Source of the DNA: Branchiostoma floridae
Lineage: Eukaryota; Chordata; Leptocardii; Amphioxiformes; Branchiostomatidae
DNA length: 64,000 nt
Reading direction: 5' to 3'
Assembly (NCBI RefSeq): GCF_000003815.2
Contig: NC_049983.1
Coordinates: forward strand, 25,474,401 to 25,538,400
A model generated the notes under the pieces. The model saw only the letters and a program-made list of their open reading frames with translations. It was not told the origin of the DNA and searched no databases. A program made the translations under genes and the position numbers. Of this stretch, positions 10,764 through 19,265 are shown in pieces (position 1 is the first letter of the stretch; every line of letters begins with the position of its first letter).

Positions 10764-10835
10764 TCAAGGAGAAGATACAGCGTGCTCCCCACCATACACA
10801 CGGTTAAGCTCAGGAGAAGATACAGCCTCCCCACT
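10493..10835 (-). repeat. 42-bp coding minisatellite in gene B's tail (about 8 copies)
   Basis: Eight imperfect copies of a 42-bp unit encode VYGGEAVSSPEFNR. The unit corresponds to a single-copy segment in the paralogs (YGCEEVVPTYEFNR, also 14 residues), so it arose by local amplification. One copy has a 6-bp in-frame insertion and one a 3-bp insertion. Copies 6 (GATTACAG, about 10730) and 7 (CTCAAGG, about 10765) each have a 1-bp insertion. Confidence 0.9.
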
Positions 10836-13514
10836 GCCATACTTATTTATAGCCTGACAGGCACCAGAGAATGTTTCCTCATAACCCGTGTCATAAACAT
10901 GCTGATCATCTTCAACACCAGGAACTGTCTCTTCGTCGTTTTTCTCATACGTAAACGCCTCGTGAACTATCACTGCCTGGGCTGCACAATCTGATTCATT
11001 TCGACTTCCTGCTTTTGGGGATTCAGCCTCTTCAGAGGGAGAACCTACTACCTTGTAAGCTTGCTTCATTGTACCTGTTTCTTCCTCATTGTCATGTAAT
11101 GTTATGTTAGCTTGTTCGTTTGTATCGGCTTCATCATTATTCTCATATATAATATTGATAGCCTGGTCTTTTTTACCTGTGGGGCAGTGGGTGTTGTCAA
11201 GGGTTGGCGATTTACCTCCCAAGTGTTCCTTTGGTGCAGGGGCCAAAGGGCGCTTTTCGGCCCTACGTTGAAACAAAACTGAAGCAACGCCAAATATAAT
11301 CAGGATTGCGAAAAATGTACCTAAGCCAACTGACAGGGAGAAGACCAGCGGATCAGCATTGCTTTCTGTCTTGCCAGGCGGCAAGGACGCTGACGAAGTA
11401 AGTTTGGGGGAAGATGAAGACGGGCCTTTAATGTCAACAATTAGTGTGGCGGATGCCGATCCAACTGGGGTCGCTACAATGCAGCTGTACAGACCAGAAT
11501 CTGCCACAGTAACATCTGTTATGGTAATGGTAAATGTTGTACCATTCACCTCTACAATAACCCTCCCATTTGACTCGTCAGCGCTTGTGTTGAGTCCAGA
11601 TGGGAGAATGACCGTAAAGTTCGGTGAGGGGATTCCTGAAGCTTCACAGACCAAACGTACATTGTCCCCCAAAACTAATGTTTTCTTCTTGACCCCCTGA
11701 AACCTCAAAGTGATTGGGTCCTCAGGCAGCGTGGAAAATATAAGGCTTGTGACTGCAGATCTATTTGCACTTCTAAGTCGTGTTGGTGATGATATGGCTG
11801 ATGGCATTTGCCTATCAGCGGACAATGTGTGGGGTGCGGAGCCGGTAGGGCTTGTTGAGGTAAGTACTGAGCCTGTAGCAACAGGGCCGTCTGTACTGCC
11901 AAGTGTTGTAGCTGTTGTTATACCATCAGCAGACAGAGTAGAAGGTGCGAAGCCAATAGGGCTTGTTGGGGCAATTGTTGAGCCTGTACCAATGGGGTTG
12001 TCTGGGGTTATTGGTATCATCGGTGTTGCCATTCTAATCTCAACAGACAGTGTCGCAAATGAAGAACCAACATGATTTGCTGCAATGCAAACGTATGAGC
12101 CAGAATCGTTTTCAGTAAGATCCCTTACAATGATGCTACCATTCTTATTCACAGTAACTCTCCCATATGACTCAACAGTTGCGTTTTGTCCAGATGGAAG
12201 AGTGACCGAAATGTCTGGTGTAGGAATCCCTGAGGCTTTACAGATTAAATGCAGTGCCTTCCTTCCCAGCATTGCTCTGCCTCTTTGAAAATCCACGATT
12301 TTCGGTTTTTCACAGATCAAATTTCCGAGCTCTATATCTTTGAGATTTTGCCCTCGGAACTTACTAGGTTCCTCACAAATGATTTGGTTTTTGAACAAAG
12401 GTGACATGGTCATCCATTTCCTGAATGCAACCATCCTACAGTCACACTGCCATGGATTGTCACGCAGACTTAATATATCATGTTTAGGTAGGTTTTGGAA
12501 TGTGCCAGGTTGAATGGTCGTCATTTGATTACATCTCAGGGATAAGGTCTGTAGACTTGGGAGATTTGAAAAAGTTCCAGGTTGGATCTCAGTTATATGG
12601 TTGGAGCTCAGGTCTAACCGTAGGAGCTGGTGGAGGTCTGAGAATGCACCAGGACTAATGTTAGTTATATGGTTGAAGCGCAGATCTAACCGTTGTAGCT
12701 GGGGTAGGCTTGAAAAGGCACCAGGACTAATGTTAGTTATCTGGTTATGCGCTATATCTAACTTATAGAGCTGGGGTAGGTTTGAGAATGTACCAAGTTG
12801 AATGCAAGTGACTTGGTTGTAATTAAAATCCAACTTTCGCATCGTGGGTATATTTGAGAACATATCAGAATCAATGTTACTTATCTGATTTGAGCCCAGG
12901 TCCAACGTTCGGAGTTTGCGTAGATTGGAGAATGAATCAGGATGAATTTTTGTTAGATTATTGATATTCAAGTACAATCGTTCAAGTTTGGGTAGATTTG
13001 AGAATGCGCCAGTCTGAATGTTGGACAGGCCGTTGCCCAACAAAGTCAAAAAATAAAGACTGGGTAGATTAGAGAATGCTCCGGACGGAATGCTAGATAG
13101 ATGGTTGTTGCGCAGGAACAATTCTTTCAGCTTAGGTATATTTGAGAATGTACCAGACTGAATGCTTGTTAGTTGGTTGGAATTAAGGTTTAAACATACC
13201 AGGTGAATAAGATTTGAAAATGCTCCAAGATGCACAATAGATATCTGATTAGTGAATATCATTAGTTTTGTTAAACACTTGTACCTGGAGAGGTCAGAAG
13301 AAGATATGCTTGTGATGGCATTGCGCCCTAAGTGAAGGCTAGTGATACTTTTAGGTAGATCGTGAGGAACACTGCTGAGGCCTCTGTCGCTGCGGTCACA
13401 GTATGATGAACCGCTGCTGCTGCAGGTCGTAGTTGGTCCAGTTTCCTTCCGCCACCAGGACCAACCGGGACCAACCAGCAAAAGAACCAGTAGTTTCTGT
13501 ACCATGTAAGACAT
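10764..13514 (-). CDS. Receptor B: chimeric LRR-Ig-Ig receptor with frameshift-truncated tail
   Basis: The open frame gives 916 residues: signal peptide, two-cysteine N-cap, twelve LRRs, C-cap (about 352-398), Ig1 (399-489), stalk, Ig2 (598-692, both cysteines kept), membrane helix (about 724-749) and a tail of about 167 residues. The frame ends inside the 42-bp minisatellite after a 1-bp insertion. Only one clear Tyr-x-Asn motif (IIYEN) remains; others have decayed to YEK or YDT. From the start to about residue 480 the sequence is nearly identical to gene E. From there on it matches genes A and D (EIRMATPMIPIT). The switch lies at about 12069-12080. The gene may be expressed as a receptor with a shortened tail or may be dying; the ectodomain frame is intact. 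Confidence 0.8.
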   Translation of the reverse strand: MSYMVQKLLVLLLVGPGWSWWRKETGPTTTCSSSGSSYCDRSDRGLSSVPHDLPKSITSLHLGRNAITSISSSDLSRYKCLTKLMIFTNQISIVHLGAFSNLIHLVCLNLNSNQLTSIQSGTFSNIPKLKELFLRNNHLSSIPSGAFSNLPSLYFLTLLGNGLSNIQTGAFSNLPKLERLYLNINNLTKIHPDSFSNLRKLRTLDLGSNQISNIDSDMFSNIPTMRKLDFNYNQVTCIQLGTFSNLPQLYKLDIAHNQITNISPGAFSSLPQLQRLDLRFNHITNISPGAFSDLHQLLRLDLSSNHITEIQPGTFSNLPSLQTLSLRCNQMTTIQPGTFQNLPKHDILSLRDNPWQCDCRMVAFRKWMTMSPLFKNQIICEEPSKFRGQNLKDIELGNLICEKPKIVDFQRGRAMLGRKALHLICKASGIPTPDISVTLPSGQNATVESYGRVTVNKNGSIIVRDLTENDSGSYVCIAANHVGSSFATLSVEIRMATPMIPITPDNPIGTGSTIAPTSPIGFAPSTLSADGITTATTLGSTDGPVATGSVLTSTSPTGSAPHTLSADRQMPSAISSPTRLRSANRSAVTSLIFSTLPEDPITLRFQGVKKKTLVLGDNVRLVCEASGIPSPNFTVILPSGLNTSADESNGRVIVEVNGTTFTITITDVTVADSGLYSCIVATPVGSASATLIVDIKGPSSSSPKLTSSASLPPGKTESNADPLVFSLSVGLGTFFAILIIFGVASVLFQRRAEKRPLAPAPKEHLGGKSPTLDNTHCPTGKKDQAINIIYENNDEADTNEQANITLHDNEEETGTMKQAYKVVGSPSEEAESPKAGSRNESDCAAQAVIVHEAFTYEKNDEETVPGVEDDQHVYDTGYEETFSGACQAINKYGSGEAVSSPELNRVYGGEHAVSSP

Positions 13515-13540
13515 TTTACCTGTAAGGAAAGAGAATCACT
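13515..13540 (-). promoter_or_regulatory. 3' splice acceptor, gene B
   Basis: The minus strand reads a pyrimidine run ending in CCTTACAG, then GTAAA and ATG, the same as in gene A and with the same 5-nt spacing. Confidence 0.65.
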
Positions 13541-13663
13541 GTACAGTGTGACAAATGTTACAATCATCACTCGTTTCGCCTTCCCTCAAATGATGAAAAG
13601 AAAAAAACAGTCATCTGTTCAGCTTCTTGTTCCTGTCCTATCTGAGATAAAAATAAGATACAA

Positions 13664-14910
13664 TATGTTAAATAGTGTCACGCAACTAAAAAACACATTT
13701 TGCTTCCCGCAAGAAAAGTTGTATACACATGATGGTCATCTTTAACTATCTTAACGTTAAATACATGTCTCAAGTATGAAATTGTCATATTTAACCACTA
13801 ACATATTATGGCATTTTTGTATTATTCATGCACAAAAGGCCATTACTTTATGTTCCACCTACCATAAATTACATCTGTAACTGTTACATGTAAAGAAGTC
13901 TTATTATGGAACATCCAGGAAAAATAGAAGTTTTCTTCCTAAAAGATGGCTGTCAATTTCTTACATCCTGCAATAACATCTTAACACTTATATGTACTGT
14001 TGCACAGCTCATATGCTTTTGATCAATTAAGCTTTGCGGTTAGTGCCTGTTACCTCAACCATATTTACAAATCAGTCCGTCGGACACAATCCTCCGTAAA
14101 GTAGTCAAGGTGTTTACGGTGTTGCTAAGGTGTTTGATGCCACACTAAAGACCGACATACCAAATGTCAGACTAATCAATTAGAATTATCTTGATTTATA
14201 GGTGCGAAAACAGAGATCCAGACATAAACAGCTTGTTCAAAGTGTTAAAATATCATCTCATTAAAAATAATTACTGTAGAATTTGCTAACGGATTATGTT
14301 AATAAGCGCCTAATTGGATTGGTTTAAATATAATCATATTTATGTTAACTCAACATCCAAATGCCAGAAAATGAACTTTATTGGATTATGGTATTTTGTG
14401 TTTTATTTATTGGTTTGGCTGATCCGCACGTAGTATTTTGTAAGTATTATTTCGTAAGTATTTACATTAAATCTTCATTTGCATAACTGATATCTATCAA
14501 TAATTCGGTCTCAGATACATATGCCACATGTTTCATGAGTCCTATCATTAGATATGGTGACTTTAACTTTCCTCATTGATTATGTAGACTAGATCTATGT
14601 TTCTAGAGTTATTTTTGTCAATGTTGTTTCCATTTGTGTACTGCTACTTGTTTATTACAACACTAGGCATTGTAACTAATACAGTATAGGGCGGCCGGGA
14701 TATTGCTAGGAGTCTCATCCTGGGCATTACAAGCTTTGTTGATAGTGTTTTTATGGGGCAACTATTTAAACAACACGTCGCGACTGTGACCATGTTTAAC
14801 GTTTTTACTAGGTGGTTTCGCCCGATGACCTCTAGGTTCATCACGCCTCGTATTCCGTCTGTAACCTAAATTGTTCTTCCCAGAATGGGAACCTTCGTTC
14901 TTCCCAGGCT
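13664..14910. other. 5' flank segment of gene B that is absent upstream of gene E
   Basis: Gene E's flank jumps from the equivalent of 13663 (ATACAATATG) straight to the equivalent of about 14911 (GCCAACCAATCAGAGAGTCAC). The first part here (13664-14380) is also related to gene A's upstream DNA, so the E copy has suffered a deletion rather than B an insertion. No gene is seen. Confidence 0.6.
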
Positions 14911-16269
14911 GCCATTATGCCAGCCAATCAGAGAGTCACGTCATACTTCTCGGCTACTAGATTAACCGAAAGTAGTGGGGAGGGAGGGAGGCGATTACCT
15001 TATTCGGGGAAAATCATAATTAGTCTACTTTAACATGATCAAAGAACCTGTATTCAACTTTGGCTTCGACATCGAAATTATAAAAATCTGCTAGAAATTT
15101 ATTTTGACTTTTGGCAGGATTACCCTGGCGTGCAATTGTCCACTGTTTAATTTGCTTCTGGATCTGCTGATTTTGATCAAGTCAACTGTAGATTGGCCCT
15201 TTGAGCCGGGAATCCCACTCCTATTTTAGGAAAATTTTAAACAGGCCCGTTTTTCTGTATTCAGCTCCCGGGCAGCCATATTGGGCCCAACCGGTGCATT
15301 ATGGGAAGTGTGAAAACGGTGAATGATAATGAAGACCGGGTCTGGCACAGCGCAGTGCAGTGCAGAATACGAGCTCCAGACTCGTTGCCATGGCAATTCT
15401 TCGCTTGCCCCCTGTGTTACACACAATTCGAAAACGTCCCACGCGTTAACTATCAAAGCATGCGTGGTGTGTAGTGTTCACTGACAGATCTAGAGAATGC
15501 CTATAATGGATTATTATTTTTTAATCACACAAGGCAACTAGAAAGTTATAAGTTCCCCAAATTTGACGACAGCTCGTCAAGTAAAGACCATGTGCATATT
15601 TCTGTTCTATAGTTTGTTTATAGTACGATCTTACTTTTGCTGCGTCAGTGTTTTTTAAAGAAAGTCAGTGTAATAAGCTACCTTATCGTCGGCAATAAAA
15701 AGGTAATCAGCAACTATTCTAATGTTAAAAAGAGCCGTCGGCATGACCTAATACATGTGACTAAACAGTGGTAGACTAATCTGCCGTTGGGAAATCTTTA
15801 TACAGCAGGTTTTGTTTTTGACACGTCATCTATTTGGGTATATCTCAGACTAAGAGGAGAAGTGGATCTATGAAAGGACCTACGAATGTTTAGCCTCTCA
15901 CGGAGTGCGCATTGTGTGGCTTCCCAGTCGTGTTCTCCCTATTTCGACACAAACATTGGAATATCCGGACAACGCCTAGCCATGCATTTTCAAATGAAAC
16001 AGCTTGGAAATTCTCCACACCCTTTTGGCATCGCATAGTACACTATATCCACAGTATACTCATGCATTCACTAAGACACGCTCAACCTATCAATGTCCTA
16101 AACTCGAAGAAAACAAGAATACAGTAACAGAAAATACTGGTCGTTTGATGACATAATGTTGGTTGCTGTTGTTGGCCCGCTTAATGATCCCCAATGACTC
16201 AATGTCAGCCTTACATATGTTTTCATAACCATACTGTACACAACATTCCAGCTACGTATAAGTAGTCCA
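14911..16269. other. Distal 5' flank of gene B
   Basis: Nearly identical to 39155-40510 upstream of gene E. It contains a short GC-rich patch near 15240-15440. No convincing exon is seen. Confidence 0.45.
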
Positions 16270-16500
16270 CTTAGAAGCAAAATTCACACCAACCCGTTTC
16301 ACCCGTAGATTATTTTCCTGGACAGGTCAGCAGGTATTGTTGGTTGGAAAATCAGACCGTCTGACTCGAGCTGCTGCCATGGGTGCGGTCAGACTCGCCT
16401 GGCCCGCCTCATTAGCGTCTGGGTTCTGAGCTGACGTCACTTGGAGCATGCGCAGTGGGTGGATTGTGACGTGACTAATTAAGCTCTTTTTGTTCATACA
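16270..16500 (-). promoter_or_regulatory. Candidate promoter/first exon of gene B
   Basis: A minus-strand copy of the shared upstream element: TGACGTCA at 16432-16439, GCATGCGC at 16446-16453, a GC box (GGCGGG on the minus strand) near 16400 and the TCAGACGGTCTGA palindrome near 16353. The GGTGAGG donor-like site of gene A is changed to GGCAGC here; a CGGGTGAAA further on is an alternative. It faces away from the gene C element at 17140. Confidence 0.5.
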
Positions 16501-17139
16501 TGGATTGAAATGTGTTGCTTTTTGTCGCGTTTCTGAGAACATCACTTGACAATTTTTAAACTTGGGTGGGAGTTTTTGCCATTTTTTTACCAAAAGTGTA
16601 TGTTTCGACTTCCTGTGACATGGAGAAGCCAACTGATCTGGAACTTGGTATGGGGGTAGCTTTAGCACTAGGTTGTTATGGAAGAGTCCATTCTTGTATG
16701 GGGGGCAAACTTTTCTAAAACAAATCCAGGTTGATATAGAACAGTACATCTTTGCATGGGGAGGGAGATGGGTTGAAATACGCCGTATTTGCTCACCTTT
16801 CTAGTTGCCGTCGGTTTCTTTTATTCACCCATCACTAAAACATAATTACTGTGTACTGTGCCCTGAATACGGCACAGAACTGACCGCAAATCAGCAAACG
16901 ACATTATGCAGCTTTTGGACGTGAAATCGTTGAAAACACCTGTTCGTATCATACAGTCTATTGTTCCGCCGCATGGATCTTTCAACGGAGATTTAAACAT
17001 AACAACACAAAAATTCAAATCAAAGGGAGTTCCAGGATCATTAGCCAAATGATGTTAATCTTTCTCGAGTTTCTGTATAATTTTATAATTTGCAATGTAT
17101 ATCAGTAGATCCATTCTACCCATACCTAGATTCTATGAG
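16501..17139. other. Spacer between divergent promoter candidates of genes B and C
   Basis: A stretch of about 640 bp with no gene, nearly identical to 40751-41394 between genes E and F. A 140-codon minus-strand frame (16327-16749) overlaps it and the element. It is kept in both blocks but has no recognizable domain. Confidence 0.4.
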
Positions 17140-17400
17140 AGTGAACCAATCAACCCACAGAGTGTTGTTGTTGTTTTTCAAAACGAACTTAATTAGTCAC
17201 GTCGCAAACCGCACACTGCGCATGCTCCAAGTGACGTCTGCGCAGAACCCAGACGCTAATGAGGCGGGCCAGGCGAGTCTGACCGCACCCACGGTGAGGA
17301 GCTCGAGTCAGACGGTCTGATTTTCCATCCAACAAAACCTGCTGACCTGTCCAGGACACATCTACCGGAGAAACGGGTTGGTGTGAATTTTGGTTATAAT
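17140..17400 (+). promoter_or_regulatory. Candidate promoter/first exon of gene C
   Basis: In gene orientation: CCAAT (17146-17150), GCGCATGC (17218-17225), TGACGTCT (17232-17239, CRE with one mismatch), a GC box GGCGGG near 17262, a donor-like ACGGTGAGG near 17292 and the TCAGACGGTCTGA palindrome. The spacing of CCAAT, CRE and GC box is that of a TATA-less promoter. The distance to the gene C acceptor is about 1.9 kb. Confidence 0.55.
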
Positions 17401-17520
17401 TGGGCTACATTTACACTAAACTTGCAAGTTTGTATAGTAAAAAAAAAAAGATATGGAGCAGCTGACATGACAGGCCGACAACAGCTATCAACATAACGGC
17501 ATCAAACGATAAGTATTATT

Positions 17521-17537
17521 GAGGGGGGGGGGGGGGG
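17521..17537. repeat. Poly(G) run
   Basis: An uninterrupted G run is present here. It is missing from the related DNA upstream of gene F (41780), where only GGGGGG is present. Confidence 0.9.
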
Positions 17538-18069
17538 ACGGCTATTCTTCTTCTCTTCGTGTTTATAACATTGGTAGGTTGAGTGTCTCTATGGTACAAA
17601 TATGGGGCATAATGCGGTGGCAGAAGGGTGTGGAGAATTTTCTAGCTGTTTGATTCGAAGATGTCTGACTAGGCGGTGTCCGGATATTCCAATGTTTGCG
17701 TCGAAACAGCCACTCGGGAGAACACTACTGGCAAGCGACACAATGTATACTACATAAGGGGCTAAAAATCCGTACTTCCATAAGTCCATTCATAGCTCCA
17801 AGTTTCAATGTGTCTTGTCTCTTAATCTGAGTTATACCGAAATAGATGACGTGTCAAAAGCAAAATCTACTGTATAACATTTCCAAAAGGCAGATTAGTC
17901 TACCAATGGTTCGGCACATGCATGTGTTAGATCAAGCCGACGTCTGCTTTCAACATTAGAACAGGTACTGATTACTCTTTTATTGCCATCCGAATGCAAT
18001 TTATAACGACTCTTGCTTTCTTTGAAATCTTGAATGGCCCCTCCCCCTTTGTACACATGTGAAACCTTA

Positions 18070-18463
18070 GGCCGCGTTGATTTGACTATAGAAAGGACAT
18101 CTTCTGGGAACCCTATAACGGATGCGAGCGTGCGAATAAAAATGTTTGGCTCCCCAAAAGTTCCTTTCATCGTAAAATCTAATCGGTCAGGAGGTTTTAA
18201 AAGTAGGTGACTGATCACACCGAGTATGGAGTACCGAACAAAAGATTCTTCATTTTGTTCTTTCACATCGTCTTTGACCTTAAATTTCGCGTTGGGATTC
18301 CATTACATTAGCTTATGTTTTTCCCATATGTATTGCTTTTAAATCTACGGCATATATTTGCTCATTTTGCCGCTGCTTAGTTCGATTTACTTCATTTCGT
18401 TTAGAAACGGCCATAAGTTGATGCGGGTGCGGATGCCATCCATATAATCAAATCAACGTGGCC
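18070..18463. mobile_element. TIR element (MITE-like), copy upstream of gene C
   Basis: The element starts GGCCGCGTTGATTTGA and ends TCAAATCAACGTGGCC-like, giving terminal inverted repeats of roughly 25 bp around about 390 bp with no transposase frame. Its interior (TCTAATCGGTCAGGAGG and AATCTACGGCATATATTTGC) matches the copy downstream of gene C in inverted orientation. Confidence 0.7.
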
Positions 18464-19240
18464 ATACATTTATACAGATGTTTCAAAAGTACAGCCACTT
18501 TCGTACCACCAACTACAAAATACAAATAGGTTGATGCATGGTGAAAGTAAAGACATATTCTTCACTTGGTGGTGACAGAGAAGATAGACGCTATGTCCAA
18601 AAATGTCGGTAGTCAAAGAGGGTATAAAATACCTTAGCCACACGTAAACACCTAAATTACATTACTGAGGATTGTCGCCTACTGACTCTTGTTTAGCTAG
18701 TATGATTGGGGTACCAGGCACTAACAGCTAAGCTAAATGCGATCAAAAGCATATGAGCTGTGGAACAGTATATTTAAGTGATAGCTAGGATGTGATTGCA
18801 GGAAGTAGGAAATTGAGAGCCTACTTTTGGGAAGACAATTTATTATGCAAATTCTATTTTTTCTGGATGTTCCATATGAGACGTCCCAACTTGTAATAGA
18901 TGTAATTTATGGAAGATGGAACATAAACGCATACCAAAGGTAATGGTCTGTTGCGCATGGATAACACGAAAATGCCATAATTCTTAATTAAATATTAAAT
19001 GACATGTGTTTTAGATTGTTAAAGATGACCATCATCTGTAATACTTTTTTTCTTCTTGTGGTTGTGCTTTCAGTTGCGTATCTTCTTTTTCTCTGTTTTT
19101 CTCATCCTATTGAGGAATACCTTCATCTCAGATAGGAAATGTACAAGAAGCTAAACAAATGACTGCTTATTTTTTTCACCATTTTGTGGGAAATAGAAAC
19201 GTGTGATGGCTGTAACAGCAACTATTTATCACACTGTGCA
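18464..19240. other. 5' flank of gene C
   Basis: No gene is seen. Closely related to 49749-50265 upstream of gene G, which lacks a stretch equivalent to about 18810-19080. Confidence 0.4.
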
Positions 19241-19244
19241 ATGA

Positions 19245-19265
19245 TTCTCTCTCCTTACAGGAAAA
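19245..19265 (+). promoter_or_regulatory. 3' splice acceptor, gene C
   Basis: TCTCTCTCCTTACAG (AG at 19259-19260), then GAAAA and ATG at 19266. Here the exon starts with GA rather than GT, which rules out the alternative reading of this site as a splice donor. Confidence 0.7.

Noticed and set aside
10493-10835. CRISPR-like array
   Set aside because: The 42-bp units are contiguous without spacers and encode part of a receptor tail; it is a minisatellite in a eukaryotic gene.
16327-16749. 140-codon minus-strand frame, conserved at 40575-40997 and partly in other promoter elements (VTSAQNPDANEAG)
   Set aside because: It crosses the CRE/NRF1 element. The gene F copy is frameshifted and downstream parts differ between copies. 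A short peptide cannot be fully excluded.
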